From Alphaproteobacteria bacterium (GTDB lineage Bacteria > Pseudomonadota > Alphaproteobacteria > UBA6615), in NCBI GenBank assembly GCA_022449545.1, contig JAKUPN010000003.1, positions 1-64,000 on the forward strand: 64,000 nt of DNA, in the 5' to 3' direction. The stretch's first letter is position 1, and each line of letters begins with the position of its first letter. This document shows, piece after piece, positions 7,644-19,000 of the stretch. Both the position numbers and the translations under genes were made by a program. A model generated the notes under the pieces. It did not search any database. It had not been told where the DNA came from and saw nothing but the letters and a program-made list of their open reading frames with translations.

Positions 7644-9044
7644 TTAGTGCTGACTGCCCTGAAGTGATTTTACTATATCTTCACACATTTTCTTAGCATC
7701 GCCAAACAGCATCATGGTTTTATCTGAGAAAAATAAAGGATTATCAACACCAGCATAACCTGATGCCATAGAGCGCTTTACAACCAAAGTGGTTTGAGCT
7801 TCCTCAACATTTAAAACTGGCATTCCATATATAGCACTCGATTTATCGGTCTTAGCCGCAGGATTAACCGTGTCATTCGCACCTATCACAAAGACAACTT
7901 CTGTAGAAGCAAAGTCGTGATTAATCTCATCTAATTCTAATACGTTTTCGTATGGAACGTTTGCTTCTGCCAAAAGTACGTTCATATGACCGGGCATACG
8001 ACCAGCAACTGGATGAATTGCATAACGCACCTTGACCCCTTTTTCGGTCAAAAGGTTAGCCATTTCAGCCAAAGAGTGCTGAGCCTGAGCGACTGCCATG
8101 CCATAGCCAGGCACTATGATAACTGTCGAAGCTTGTTCCATGATGAAAGCCGCATCTGCTGCGGCACCCTGCTTAACTATTCGATCCTCTTTATCTCCAC
8201 TTGATCCTGAAACTTCTCCCCCGAATCCTCCCAGAATTACGCTTATAAACGAGCGGTTCATACCTTTACACATTATGTAACTTAGTATTGCACCTGATGA
8301 TCCAACCAAAGCTCCAACAATTATCAGTAATGGATTACTTAGTGTAAAACCTATTCCAGCGGCGGCCCATCCCGAGTAAGAATTTAACATCGATACAACT
8401 ACCGGCATGTCTGCGCCGCCGATAGGCACAATTATAAGGATGCCAAGCAATAATGAGATTACTACTATTAACCAGAAAGCCATCTGAGACTCATCTAATG
8501 CAAGCCAAACAATTACAGCCGCAAGAAGAATTCCTAAACATAAATTAACTAAGTGTTGGCCTGCAAAGACAAGAGGTCTGCCAGATACAATCCCCTGTAG
8601 TTTTCCAAAAGCTATTATTGAACCGGTAAATGTAATGGCTCCTATTGCAGTGCCGATCGACATCTCCACAAGACTAGCAGTCTTGATATCTCCAGCATGT
8701 CCTATACCGTAGGCTTCAGGGGCATAAAAAGCAGCTCCAGCAACAAATACTGCAGAAAGGCCAACAAGGGAGTGGAAAGCAGCAACTAACTGAGGCAGCG
8801 CCGTCATTTCAATTCTTAGCGCTATTGCCGTCCCTATGGCTCCCCCAATTAAAACCCCCAAAACAATCATACCAAATGAAATTACTCCGGGAAGAGCGAG
8901 GGTAGTAAAAACAGCAATGACCATGCCAGAAATACCATAAATATTCCCAATTCTGGCACTTTTTGGAGAACTAAGTCCCCGCAAAGCCATAATGAAGCAG
9001 ACACTAGACAGTAGGTACAAGGAGGCCGTTAAAGAAGCAGACAT
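7644..9044 (-). CDS. pntB: NAD(P) transhydrogenase subunit beta
   Basis: A 466-residue inner-membrane subunit carrying the proton channel helices (about residues 1-270, many hydrophobic spans) and the C-terminal NADP(H)-binding domain III. That domain contains VIIVPGYGMAVAQAQH and FVIGANDTVNPAAKTD. With PntA it uses the proton-motive force to reduce NADP+ with NADH, supplying NADPH for biosynthesis such as the GOGAT encoded at 30-36 kb. Length and motifs are typical. It is the last gene of a three-gene minus-strand operon, 17 bases after pntA2, and it converges on rpsU. Confidence 0.97.
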   Translation of the reverse strand: MSASLTASLYLLSSVCFIMALRGLSSPKSARIGNIYGISGMVIAVFTTLALPGVISFGMIVLGVLIGGAIGTAIALRIEMTALPQLVAAFHSLVGLSAVFVAGAAFYAPEAYGIGHAGDIKTASLVEMSIGTAIGAITFTGSIIAFGKLQGIVSGRPLVFAGQHLVNLCLGILLAAVIVWLALDESQMAFWLIVVISLLLGILIIVPIGGADMPVVVSMLNSYSGWAAAGIGFTLSNPLLIIVGALVGSSGAILSYIMCKGMNRSFISVILGGFGGEVSGSSGDKEDRIVKQGAAADAAFIMEQASTVIIVPGYGMAVAQAQHSLAEMANLLTEKGVKVRYAIHPVAGRMPGHMNVLLAEANVPYENVLELDEINHDFASTEVVFVIGANDTVNPAAKTDKSSAIYGMPVLNVEEAQTTLVVKRSMASGYAGVDNPLFFSDKTMMLFGDAKKMCEDIVKSLQGSQH

Positions 9045-9061
9045 TTAAAGCATTCTCCCCT

Positions 9062-9469
9062 TCAGCGTTTTTGTCTAAACATCTGAAGCATACGCTGAGT
9101 AACAATAAAGCCCCCAAAAATATTTACAGAGGCTAGTATTACAGCAATAAATCCAAATATCTTGGCTAAGTTCCAACCCTCAGGCCCAGCGGCTATAAGC
9201 GCGCCTACTATTATAACTGATGAAATAGCATTAGTAATTGCCATTAGTGGCGAATGTAAAGCAGGGGTTACACTCCAAACAACGTAATAACCGATGAACA
9301 CTGCTAAAACAAATATTGTAAAAAGAAAAACAAAATTGTCACCAGCCCCAGAAGAAGAACTCATTACTATATTGCTTGTGTTCTGAGCTACATCAGCCAC
9401 GGGTATGTATAAATTTTGCAGTTCTTCAGCAATTTTCATCGCTTTATCAGCGATGCTGGTTACGTTCAT
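9062..9469 (-). CDS. NAD(P) transhydrogenase subunit alpha, membrane part (PntA2)
   Basis: A 135-residue protein equivalent to the C-terminal membrane portion (domain IIa) of E. coli PntA. Three hydrophobic helices are visible, with FLFTIFVLAVFIGYYVVW and the conserved TPALHSPLMAITNAIS segment that lines the proton path. The split of alpha into a soluble and a membrane polypeptide is the usual alphaproteobacterial arrangement and is not a broken gene. It lies between pntA1 (44 bases upstream) and pntB (17 bases downstream). A GGAGGAG-like ribosome site lies before the ATG. Confidence 0.95.
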   Translation of the reverse strand: MNVTSIADKAMKIAEELQNLYIPVADVAQNTSNIVMSSSSGAGDNFVFLFTIFVLAVFIGYYVVWSVTPALHSPLMAITNAISSVIIVGALIAAGPEGWNLAKIFGFIAVILASVNIFGGFIVTQRMLQMFRQKR

Positions 9470-9513
9470 TTTTTAAACTCCTCCCTGCTATGGTTTAACT
9501 GAACCCGGATCAT

Positions 9514-10683
9514 CTAAATCGAGTTCTTTTTTTCTTTAAGCAGTGCGGGATGAATAACTTTGCCATCACGAGTTAAACAAGAATTGGTGATTACTTCATC
9601 ATCCCAATCAATTTCTAATTGTTGCCTTTCTTTATCTATCATCAGCTCAACAAAATTATATAAATTTCTGGCATATAGAGCAGACGCGTCAGAGGCCAAA
9701 CGTGAGGGTAGATTAAAATGCCCCATGATGACTACTCCATTATCCGTGGTTATAATTTCCCCACCAACACTTTGAGTTACGTTTCCCCCTTGTTCCACAG
9801 CCAAATCTAAAATCACCGATCCAGTTCTCATAGATGCAATCATCTCATCGCTAATCAATACTGGTGCTGTCCTACCTGGTATTAGTGCAGTGGTAATCAC
9901 TATATCTTGGCCAGATATATGAGTTGCTAACAGCTCTGCTTGTCTTCGTTTGTAATCTTCAGACATTTCCTTCGCATATCCGCCCTCTGTCTGGCCTGTA
10001 TCGTCATTCTCACTTTCTACCATTACAAAAGTAGCGCCCAGACTTTCTACCTCCTCTTTGGCAACAGCCCGAACATCTGTTGCGGAAACAACTGCCCCAA
10101 TTCGCCTTGCTGTAGCAATTGCTTGCAATCCAGCTACTCCAGCACCCATAACAAAAACCTTCGCAGGGTTGATCCGTCCAGCAGCCGTCATCATCATCGG
10201 TATACCTCTTCCGTACTCTGCAGCAGCATCGACAACTGCTTTGTAGCCTGCAAGATTAGCCTGAGAACTTAAGGCATCCATAGATTGAGCTCTACTAATA
10301 CGCGGAAGAAACTCCATAGCAAATGAAACAATATTTTTTGCTGCGTAATGCTCTACCCCAATCGGATCTCCGAAAGGATTATGCAAAGCAACTAAAACAC
10401 ATCCATCAGGGTAATCTCCAAGGCCATCTGCCCCACCATCAGAAGTGGTTCTAGGCCGTTGAACCTTGAGAATTATATCAGCCCCTTCAAAAGTCTCTAT
10501 CCTAGTTTTATGTATTGTTGCTCCAGCTACTATATAATCATTATCAAGTATCGCAGCCTTTTCACCTGCACCTGACTCAACACTGACCTCGATTCCCATA
10601 GAGACAAATCGTTTAACTGTGTCGGGTGTGGCTGCAACTCGCCTTTCATGAGCTCTTCGCTCCAAAGGAATGGCAATCTTCAT
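9514..10683 (-). CDS. pntA: NAD(P) transhydrogenase subunit alpha, NAD-binding part (PntA1)
   Basis: A 389-residue soluble domain I of the proton-translocating transhydrogenase, related to alanine dehydrogenase. It begins MKIAIPLERRAHERRVA and carries the NAD(H)-binding motif VMGAGVAGLQAIATARRIGA near residue 175. The family start is the ATG at 10683; an in-frame GTG one codon upstream is less likely. AAGGTG stands 8 bases before the ATG. It is the first gene of the pntA1-pntA2-pntB operon, followed by pntA2 after 44 bases. The roughly 280-base AT-rich region upstream presumably holds the promoter. Confidence 0.96.
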   Translation of the reverse strand: MKIAIPLERRAHERRVAATPDTVKRFVSMGIEVSVESGAGEKAAILDNDYIVAGATIHKTRIETFEGADIILKVQRPRTTSDGGADGLGDYPDGCVLVALHNPFGDPIGVEHYAAKNIVSFAMEFLPRISRAQSMDALSSQANLAGYKAVVDAAAEYGRGIPMMMTAAGRINPAKVFVMGAGVAGLQAIATARRIGAVVSATDVRAVAKEEVESLGATFVMVESENDDTGQTEGGYAKEMSEDYKRRQAELLATHISGQDIVITTALIPGRTAPVLISDEMIASMRTGSVILDLAVEQGGNVTQSVGGEIITTDNGVVIMGHFNLPSRLASDASALYARNLYNFVELMIDKERQQLEIDWDDEVITNSCLTRDGKVIHPALLKEKKNSI

Positions 10684-10962
10684 CACTAAAACACCTTCAA
10701 CTCAACTTTGTGTTTTTAAAAAATATAGCTAACCAGCGTGCGCGGGATATACCCACAGAAACAAATAAGCACAAGTGCTCTAGGGAAAAATTATTATAGA
10801 AATGATGTTTTTTAGGGGATTTTTTAATATTTTTCTAGCTAAATTCGAAATTACCTTATTAACAAACGTTTTTACAAAAAATTTCTAACAAAAAAATCAT
10901 ACTCTAGATCAAATCGAAACTTATCCAATGAACAACTATCATAAATCAGGATGATTGAATAT

Positions 10963-12813
10963 TTAATTCTTGAAAAAATCACTAGACCCTTTTGTTTCCA
11001 TTTCACTTAACTCATCCAAGAGATCCGATATAAGAGAAAGGCCCCTATGCCAAAATGAGGGATCACTGGCATCTAGGCCAAAGGGCGAAAGCAATTCTTT
11101 GTGACGTAGTGTTCCACCAGCCCTTAGCATATCCAAATATTTTTTATCAAAATCATATTCATTCTCCTGGTATACAGCAAAAAGTGAGTTAACCAAACAG
11201 TCGCCAAACGCATAGGCGTATACGTAAAAAGGAGAATGGACAAAATGAGGGATGTAGGACCAATAAAAAGCATATTCATCATACAATTTTACTGACGGCC
11301 CTAAACTTTCTCTTTGTACCTGCATCCATATATCGCAAATCTCTTCTGTAAGAAGCTCATTTACTAGCCGCTTCTCGTGCACATTACGTTCAAACTCAAA
11401 GAAAGCGACCTGTCTTACAACCGTATTTAACATGTCTTCGATCTTACCAGCTATCATTGTCATTTTCTGATTCTGAGTGTTGGAATCATTAAGTAATTTT
11501 CTAAATGTTAGCATTTCCGCGAAAACTGATGCAGTTTCTGCCAAGGTCAAAGGTGTGTCGGACATCAAATGTCCCTGATCAGAAGCTAAGCATTGATGAA
11601 CCCCATGGCCAAGTTCATGGGCTAATGTCATAACATCCCTTATCTTTCCTTGATAATTTAATAGTAAGTATGGGTGAACACTTGGAACAGTGGGATGAGC
11701 AAATGCCCCCGGAGACTTTCCTTTCCTTACCTGGGCGTCAATCCAATTATTATCAAAAAACTGACGGCCTATATCAGCCATTTCTATAGAAAAATCTTCG
11801 TATGCACTGAGTACTATTTTAACTGCTTCATCCCATGAAATTAACCTATTATCCTCATTAGGCAATGGAGCGTTACGATCCCAATATTCAAGGATATCGG
11901 ACCCAAACCACCCAGCTTTAATTTTATAATATCGATGAGATAATTTCGGATACATCTCTTTTACCGAATGAATTAATGCATCAACAACATCATCCTCTAC
12001 AAAATTCGATAAGTTCCTACTTGATACCGGTTTATCGAATTGTCGCCATCTATCTTCGATTTCTTTATCCTTTGCAAGGGTATTTGTGATAAGCGTAAAT
12101 ACGCTAGCATTCTCACTTAACACTTTTCCGATAGACTTTGCTGCACCTTTTCGAACAGGTCCTTCTTTGTCCGACAGTAGATCAAAAATTTCTGTACTTG
12201 TTAGCTCTTTCTCTTGTCCATCGCGATCAACTTTAAATCTCATCTTTGCCAAGGTCTCATCAAATAGACGAATCCAAGAAGCTCTTCCAACTACTTGTTT
12301 TTCTAATATTAAGCGTTCTGTCTCATCGCTTAGCTGATGAGGTTTATAAGCTCGAATATCACGGATCCATGATTCATATTTAAAGAATTCTGCTTCGGTA
12401 ATAATTTTTGATAAATGAGAATTATCGAGTTGATTTAACTCCAGAGTGAAGAATAAAAGATATGTTGTTATTTCAGTGATTTTCTCTTGCGTACTCTGAT
12501 AGAATTGACCTGATTCTGTATCAGTCATGTCCGCTGCGTAGAGCAATGATGCAAAACTCATCATTTTTGCAAGAACTTCTTCTATTTCTTCGTATTCCTT
12601 AATTGCAACAACTAATTTGTCTCCACTTAATTCTAATAAGTTTCCTTTATAATCTTTCTCAAATTTTTTTGCTCTTAAACAAATCTCTTTTCTTTCCATA
12701 ATTAGAAGATCAGAGTGTTTTCCATCGTAAAGGTCACTAAGGTCCCATATGGGTAGGTTACCCAATTTATGATTTGAAATTCTTTTAGATGTTGAAGAAA
12801 GTAACTTTTTCAA
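10963..12813 (-). CDS. pepF: M3-family oligoendopeptidase F
   Basis: A 616-residue cytosolic zinc metallopeptidase that cuts oligopeptides. The zinc site HELGH is at residues 399-403, followed about 25 residues later by LAETASVFAEM, which supplies the third ligand Glu. The C-terminal AYAFGDCLVNSLFAVYQ segment is typical of the PepF/M3B group, and the length matches the family (about 600). No signal peptide is seen. It stands alone, with AT-rich flanks on both sides, and is divergent from the acyl-CoA ligase gene at 12930. It probably recycles peptides from protein turnover or uptake. Confidence 0.95.
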   Translation of the reverse strand: MKKLLSSTSKRISNHKLGNLPIWDLSDLYDGKHSDLLIMERKEICLRAKKFEKDYKGNLLELSGDKLVVAIKEYEEIEEVLAKMMSFASLLYAADMTDTESGQFYQSTQEKITEITTYLLFFTLELNQLDNSHLSKIITEAEFFKYESWIRDIRAYKPHQLSDETERLILEKQVVGRASWIRLFDETLAKMRFKVDRDGQEKELTSTEIFDLLSDKEGPVRKGAAKSIGKVLSENASVFTLITNTLAKDKEIEDRWRQFDKPVSSRNLSNFVEDDVVDALIHSVKEMYPKLSHRYYKIKAGWFGSDILEYWDRNAPLPNEDNRLISWDEAVKIVLSAYEDFSIEMADIGRQFFDNNWIDAQVRKGKSPGAFAHPTVPSVHPYLLLNYQGKIRDVMTLAHELGHGVHQCLASDQGHLMSDTPLTLAETASVFAEMLTFRKLLNDSNTQNQKMTMIAGKIEDMLNTVVRQVAFFEFERNVHEKRLVNELLTEEICDIWMQVQRESLGPSVKLYDEYAFYWSYIPHFVHSPFYVYAYAFGDCLVNSLFAVYQENEYDFDKKYLDMLRAGGTLRHKELLSPFGLDASDPSFWHRGLSLISDLLDELSEMETKGSSDFFKN

Positions 12814-12929
12814 ATTGTCCTCAAACGGTTGATTAAATATTTATTACAGATAAGTTCATTTATCTGTGACGCAATAAGTAAATTATATTGACTAAATAAT
12901 ATTTACAGAGTCATAGCTCGGAGGGAAAG

Positions 12930-14756
12930 ATGGATTACGCTGAAAATTATAAAAATTGGCAAACTCTGCATGAAATGTTTTTTTCAAAAGCAACAGAGTT
13001 GGGAGAAAAACCTCTTTTTTGGAAGAAGGATAAGGAAACTTGGATTCCTACGACTTGGAAGCAAGCAGATTGTCAAGTAAGAGCTCTGGCAAGAGGTTTG
13101 AAGTCTTTAGGTGTTTCAACCGGAGACAGGGTTGTTCTGGTTTCTGAAAATTGCCCTGAATGGGGTATATCGGATTTAGCAATAATGGCGGCAGGTGCAT
13201 TAACAGTGCCCGCATATATAACTAATACGACTCAAGATCACGCCCATATTTTTTCTGACAGTGGAGCAACTATAGTAATAGTGTCTAACCAACAATTAGC
13301 AGAACGTGTTTTGCAAGCTGCAACTTCAATAAAAGAAGTAAAAACTGTAATAACGTTGGAAAAAGTTCAAACTGATCTGGAAGAACTAAAAATAATTAAC
13401 TGGTATGACCTTATAGATGAATTTGTTCAAAACTCAGAAGATGAAAATATAGGTCTAACAATCAGATCTCGCGAAGACACTGCTTGCCTGATTTACACAT
13501 CTGGCACTGGAGGTAACCCCAAAGGAGTTATGCTTAGTCATGGGGCAATTTTATGTAATTGCACGGGGGCTCATTATTTATTTAATGAAGACGGGTTACT
13601 ATCAATAAATAATGAAGTATTTCTATCTTTTCTGCCGCTTAGTCACTCTTATGAGCATACTGCGGGACTTCATTTTGCCATCTCCATTGGTGCGGAAATA
13701 TATTATGCAGAAGGAATAGATCGACTAGCAAATAATATGGCAGAAGTTAAGCCTACTATGATGGCGGCTGTGCCAAGGCTTTATGAAATGATGCACCAAA
13801 GAATAACGACTGGAGTAACCAGGAAAGGCGGAATTTCTGCCGTTTTATTTAATAAAACCATAGAGCTTGGCTCTAAAAAATACGAGCAAGGACTTGATAA
13901 ATTAAGTCTCTGGGAAAAGATTCAAAACAAAGCTCTTGATAGACTTGTTCGAGCTAAAGTTGCAAAACGGTTTGGAGGAAGACTTAAATCTTTCATATCA
14001 GGCGGTGCACCGCTAAATTATGATATAGGTCTATTTTTTACTTCACTTGGAGTGAGAATTTCTCAAGGTTATGGCCTTACTGAAACTGCCCCAATTGTGA
14101 GTTGCAATCCTTTTAATCGTATAAAGCTAGATACAGTCGGTCCAGCCGTTCCTGGTGTAGAGGTCAAATTAGAAAAAGATGGCGAATTAGTAGTTCGTGG
14201 CGAACTGATCATGCAGGGATATTGGGGTTCACCGGATTTAACGAATGAAATTTTGAAGGAAGGTTGGATATATACCGGAGATATTGCTGAAATAGATGAT
14301 GATAACTACATCAAAATAACCGATAGAAAAAAAGATATTATCGTCAATTCTGGAGGGGATAATATCTCACCTCAACGTGTTGAGGGCATTTTAAACTTCG
14401 CTCCAGAAATTTCTCAATCTCTAGTCTATGGGGATAAGCGCCCTCACTTGGTAGCTCTTCTAATTCCTGATCAAATGTTTATTGAAGAATGGGCCAAAAA
14501 ACATGGCCACAAGGAGGGCAATATCCTCCTAATTGAGTCTGACCCATTTAAAAGTCACATCAAATCTGTAATTAATAAAGTTAATGAACAGTTATCACCA
14601 ATAGAGCAAATAAGAAATTTTATAATGTCTATTGATGAATTTTCTACTGAAAATGGACTAATGACTCCTACCTTGAAACCAAAACGACACAAAATTAAAG
14701 AATTGTATGGAGATAAACTGGAAGCCTTGTACAGAACATCTATAAAACAAGGCTAG
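12930..14756 (+). CDS. AMP-dependent long-chain acyl-CoA synthetase (FadD15-like)
   Basis: A 608-residue ligase forming acyl-CoA from a free fatty acid, ATP and CoA. Motifs in order: IYTSGTGGNPKGVMLSH (P-loop; the usual TTG is TGG here), GYGLTETAPIVSC, GWIYTGDIAEID and the hinge DRKKDIIVNSGGDNISP. GGAGGGAAAG directly precedes the ATG. It is a different subtype from the ligase at the left edge, so the organism has at least two such enzymes. It is transcribed divergently from pepF and convergently with the epimerase gene, so it appears monocistronic. A membrane-lipid or beta-oxidation role is likely. Confidence 0.93.
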   Translation: MDYAENYKNWQTLHEMFFSKATELGEKPLFWKKDKETWIPTTWKQADCQVRALARGLKSLGVSTGDRVVLVSENCPEWGISDLAIMAAGALTVPAYITNTTQDHAHIFSDSGATIVIVSNQQLAERVLQAATSIKEVKTVITLEKVQTDLEELKIINWYDLIDEFVQNSEDENIGLTIRSREDTACLIYTSGTGGNPKGVMLSHGAILCNCTGAHYLFNEDGLLSINNEVFLSFLPLSHSYEHTAGLHFAISIGAEIYYAEGIDRLANNMAEVKPTMMAAVPRLYEMMHQRITTGVTRKGGISAVLFNKTIELGSKKYEQGLDKLSLWEKIQNKALDRLVRAKVAKRFGGRLKSFISGGAPLNYDIGLFFTSLGVRISQGYGLTETAPIVSCNPFNRIKLDTVGPAVPGVEVKLEKDGELVVRGELIMQGYWGSPDLTNEILKEGWIYTGDIAEIDDDNYIKITDRKKDIIVNSGGDNISPQRVEGILNFAPEISQSLVYGDKRPHLVALLIPDQMFIEEWAKKHGHKEGNILLIESDPFKSHIKSVINKVNEQLSPIEQIRNFIMSIDEFSTENGLMTPTLKPKRHKIKELYGDKLEALYRTSIKQG

Positions 14757-14773
14757 TGGGGTATTACATATTT

Positions 14774-15745
14774 TCATTTCAAATTATGATATTGTAAAAA
14801 CCAATTAACAAATCTAGGTATACCCTCATCGATAGAGGTTATTGGTTTAAAACCCAGATCATTTTTACTACTATCGATATCGGCGTAAGTTTCTTTCATG
14901 TCACCCGCCTGCATGGGCTCAAATTCAATTATTGCTTTTTTATTTAATGCACTCTCAAATAGTCCTATATAACGCATAAGCGGTTCAGGTTTATTATTAC
15001 CTAAATTATAAATTTCATGATTGGAACTCTTTAGTTCTTGAGAGCGATCCGAAGCTGATATTATTCCGGATACAATATCATCTATAAAAGTAAAATCTCT
15101 AAGCATTTGACCGTCACCAAAAACTTGAATTGGTTCACCGGAAAATATTTTAGAGGTAAATATAAAGGCCGACATATCAGGTCTACCCCATGGCCCATAT
15201 ACCGTAAAAAGACGCAAACCAGTCTGAGATAGGCTATAGTTGTGACTATACACTTCACTCATTAACTCCCCTGCCCTTTTAGTTGCTGCATATAGAGACA
15301 CAGGATTATCAACAGGATCTGCTACTGAATAGGGAAGGTTTTTACTCGCCCCGTATACTGATGAAGAGCTGGCATAGACAATATTAATTAGCTCATTAGA
15401 TATATAGCGAGCATATTCTAGAATATTTATATGGCCAGCTAAATTAGATTTGATATAGGAATCTGGGTTTTTAAAGCTATAGCGGACCCCTGCTTGTGCA
15501 GCTAGATGAATTATTTTATCAATTTCTCCAGCAAATCTGTTCAGGCTTTTAGGCTCTGAAATATCTAAAAGCTCAAATCGAAAATTTGTATACTTAGCTA
15601 ATAATGACAACCTCGCTTTCTTAAGGTTTACATCATAGTAATCATTTAAGTTATCGACACCTATGACATTTTCTCCACGCTCTAACAAAGACTGAGCGAC
15701 ATTCATGCCAATAAATCCTGCTACACCAGTTATTAGGATGGCCAA
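14774..15745 (-). CDS. UDP-glucuronate 4-epimerase-like NAD-dependent epimerase
   Basis: A 323-residue extended SDR. The NAD motif TGVAGFIGMNVA is at the start. GVDNLNDYYDVNLKKARL is the hallmark of the UDP-glucuronate/LpsL/CapI epimerase group, and the catalytic YAATKRAGELM (Tyr and Lys) lies near residue 145. It converts UDP-glucuronate to UDP-galacturonate for surface polysaccharide or LPS. No other capsule genes are next to it; the neighbours are an acyl-CoA ligase (convergent) and the indolepyruvate oxidoreductase (divergent). The subgroup is a strong call; exact substrate specificity is inferred. Confidence 0.88.
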   Translation of the reverse strand: MAILITGVAGFIGMNVAQSLLERGENVIGVDNLNDYYDVNLKKARLSLLAKYTNFRFELLDISEPKSLNRFAGEIDKIIHLAAQAGVRYSFKNPDSYIKSNLAGHINILEYARYISNELINIVYASSSSVYGASKNLPYSVADPVDNPVSLYAATKRAGELMSEVYSHNYSLSQTGLRLFTVYGPWGRPDMSAFIFTSKIFSGEPIQVFGDGQMLRDFTFIDDIVSGIISASDRSQELKSSNHEIYNLGNNKPEPLMRYIGLFESALNKKAIIEFEPMQAGDMKETYADIDSSKNDLGFKPITSIDEGIPRFVNWFLQYHNLK

Positions 15746-16017
15746 GTTGTTCGTACCCCTAATTAAACATTATATTTAAAAAAATTATTGTTACTAAACT
15801 ATTGGAAATAAAATATAAGTTAAATTCTTTTATAACATCAAAATCGATTTAATCGTTTGAATTATGATGTATAGTCTTCAATTTGTTTGGTATAATGATT
15901 AATCTTTTGCGGTGAAACTTTTATAGTGAGAGTTAATATACTTATAAAGATATGGTTGCCCTATTACTATTGTATTGATTATTTGGCTTCTAGATCTGAT
16001 ACGTCATGGAGAAAATA

Positions 16018-19000
16018 ATGGCTATTTCAGCTATCAGTCTCGACGATAAATATGAGCTTCAGTCGGGCCGAGTTTACCTAACAGGAACTCAAGCATTGGT
16101 ACGTCTACCTATGATGCAACGTATAAGGGATCAAAAGGCCGGGCTAAACACAGCATGCTTTGTGAGTGGCTACAGAGGGTCGCCCTTGGGCGCTATTGAT
16201 CAGCAGATGCAAAGAGCTCAAGAGTTTCTAAAAAAACATCATATAGTTTTCCAACCAGGGGTTAACGAAGATCTAGCTGCAACTGCTATATGGGGAAGTC
16301 AACAAACGAATCTTTTTCCTAATGCTAAGTACGATGGTACTTTCGGTATGTGGTATGGAAAAGGGCCGGGTGTTGATCGATCGGGTGACGTATTTAAACA
16401 CGGAAATCTCGCAGGATCTTCACCCAATGGAGGTGTTCTACTTCTCGCAGGTGACGACCATACATGCAAATCATCAACTACTGCACATCAATCTGAATAT
16501 GCTTTCGCAGACGCTATGATACCAGTTCTAAATCCAGCTGGAGTTCAAGATTTTCTAGATCTGGGCTTGTTTGGCTGGGCTATGAGTAGATATTCTGGCT
16601 GCTGGGTGGCCTTCAAGACTGTTGCAGAGACTGTCGACAGTTCTGCCTCCGTATACATAGATCCTCATAGAATAAGTATTACAGCACCTAATGACTTTTT
16701 AATGCCCGAAGGCGGTCTAAATATTCGATGGCCAGACGAATTTCTGATTCAAGAAGATAGACATCATAGATACAAGTTGCAGGCAGCAATAGCTTTCGCC
16801 AAAGCAAACCAAATTGATAAAATTATTTATAGAAGTCCTAAAAAAAGGCTCGGAATAGTCACAACAGGTAAATCTTATCTAGATGTACGCCAGGCTTTAG
16901 ACGACCTAGGTATTAATGAAGACACCGCTAAAGAGATAGGTGTGAGTCTCTATAAAGTTGGAATGTCATGGCCAATAGAACCTAGCGGGTTGAGGGAATT
17001 TGCTGAAGGCTTCGAAGAGATACTCGTTGTTGAAGAAAAAAGAGCACTAATTGAAGCTCAAATTAAGGAACAACTATATAATTGGAAAACGGAACTACGG
17101 CCAAGAATCTATGGAAAACATGATGAAAAAGGTGAATGGATATTGCCTTCTTCTGGAGAGTTAAGCCCTACCAAAATTGCTCAGGTGATAGCTGCCCGTT
17201 TGAAACGGTTTCATAGCTCACCTTCTATAGAAGAACGTTTGGCTTTTTTGACTAGAAAAGAGTCTTCACTTTCTCAGCAACCAGACACTGTTAAAAGAGT
17301 TCCATATTTTTGTTCTGGATGCCCCCACAATACCTCAACCCATATTCCTGAAGGCAGCCGAGCCCTTGCAGGCATTGGATGCCACTTTATGTCATTATGG
17401 ATGGATAGAAACACCGCTACCTTTACTCATATGGGCGGAGAAGGTGCTAGCTGGGTCGGACAGGCACCATTTACAAGTGATGAACATGTTTTTGTAAACC
17501 TTGGGGATGGAACCTATTATCACTCTGGATATTTAGCAATAAGACAAGCCGTAGCTTCAGGTGTAAATGTTACTTATAAAATTCTTTATAATGATGCTGT
17601 AGCAATGACAGGAGGACAACAAGTAGATGGACCTCAGTCAGTTAAATCTATAGCACGCCAGGTAGCGGCTGAAGGAGCTAAAAAAGTTGTTGTAGTTTCA
17701 GACGAGCCTTCCAAATATCCTGATGATTCCAAATTTCCGACGGGAACGAGCTTCCATCATCGTGATGAACTTGACGCAGTTCAACGTGATTTACGAGAAC
17801 AAGCTGGAACAACAGTTCTAATCTATGATCAAACATGTGCTGCCGAGAAACGTCGCCGTCGTAAGAGAAATTTGTTTCCCGATCCACCAAAAAGAGTTTT
17901 TATAAATGAAGCAGTTTGCGAGGGATGTGGAGATTGTTCTGTTAAGTCTAATTGCTTGTCAGTAGTTCCTGTGGATACTGAGTTTGGCCGGAAACGTGCC
18001 ATTGATCAATCTAGCTGTAATAAAGACTATTCGTGCGTAAATGGGTTTTGTCCAAGTTTTGTAACTGTCCATGGGGGACAATTAAAAAAACCGAAGCTTA
18101 TAGAGACCAAAGAATTGAGGCATAACGATGGTTCTGTAAATCTCCCAGATCCCGTTACTCCCTCTACAGAGAATCCATACAGTATAATAGTTACTGGAAT
18201 TGGTGGCACCGGCGTAGTGACGATCGGAGCTTTACTCGGAACAGCAGCTCATATTGAAGGTAAAGGTGCTTCGGTACTAGATATGGCAGGTCTTGCTCAG
18301 AAGGGAGGGGCCGTAGTCAGCCATATAAGAATAGCTGATGCCCCTGAGGATCTGCATGCCGTACGCATTGCTGCAGGGGCTGCCAATGCAGTAATAGGGT
18401 GTGATTTAATGGTATCAGCGAGCCCTGAAGTCTTATCCAAAATGGAACCTGGGATAACGCAGGTAGTTATAAATAGCCATGAGACAATTACCGGAGATTT
18501 TACTAGAAACCCGGATATGGATCTAATGGGCACCGAGATGGTTAAGATAATTGATGTAGCCGTGGGCGATAAAGGATCCAACCACTATGAAGCATCCCGA
18601 CTAGCGACAGCACTTCTTGGTGACTCAATAGCTACGAACTTGTTTATGCTTGGTATAGCCTATCAAAAAGGACTAATTCCCATATCTTCGAAAGCTTTAG
18701 AAGAAGCAATAGAACTTAATGCCGTCTCTGTAGAATTAAATAAAAAAGCATTTTTCTGGGGTAGAAAAATGGTAATTGATCCCGATTTAGTGCAAAGAGC
18801 TGCTGAGCCTAGTACTCCTTTAAGGCTTAAAAAGCCTGATATATCAGAAAATTTAGAAGAAATTATTTCCCGTAGAATAAAATTTCTTACCGCTTACCAA
18901 AATGAAGATTACGCAGATCGATATCTAGAATTAGTAAGAAAGGTTCAAAATATAGAAGGTCAGAAAACCAAAGGTCGTGATGATCTTACAAAAGCTGTGG

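Noticed and set aside
9062-10683. Broken pntA gene
   Set aside because: Two-part alpha subunits are the normal form in alphaproteobacteria; both parts are complete with their own starts.
17678-18581. Open frames on the minus strand inside the indolepyruvate oxidoreductase gene, and similar antisense frames inside other genes
   Set aside because: They lie wholly within strongly conserved genes and show no family motifs or ribosome sites.
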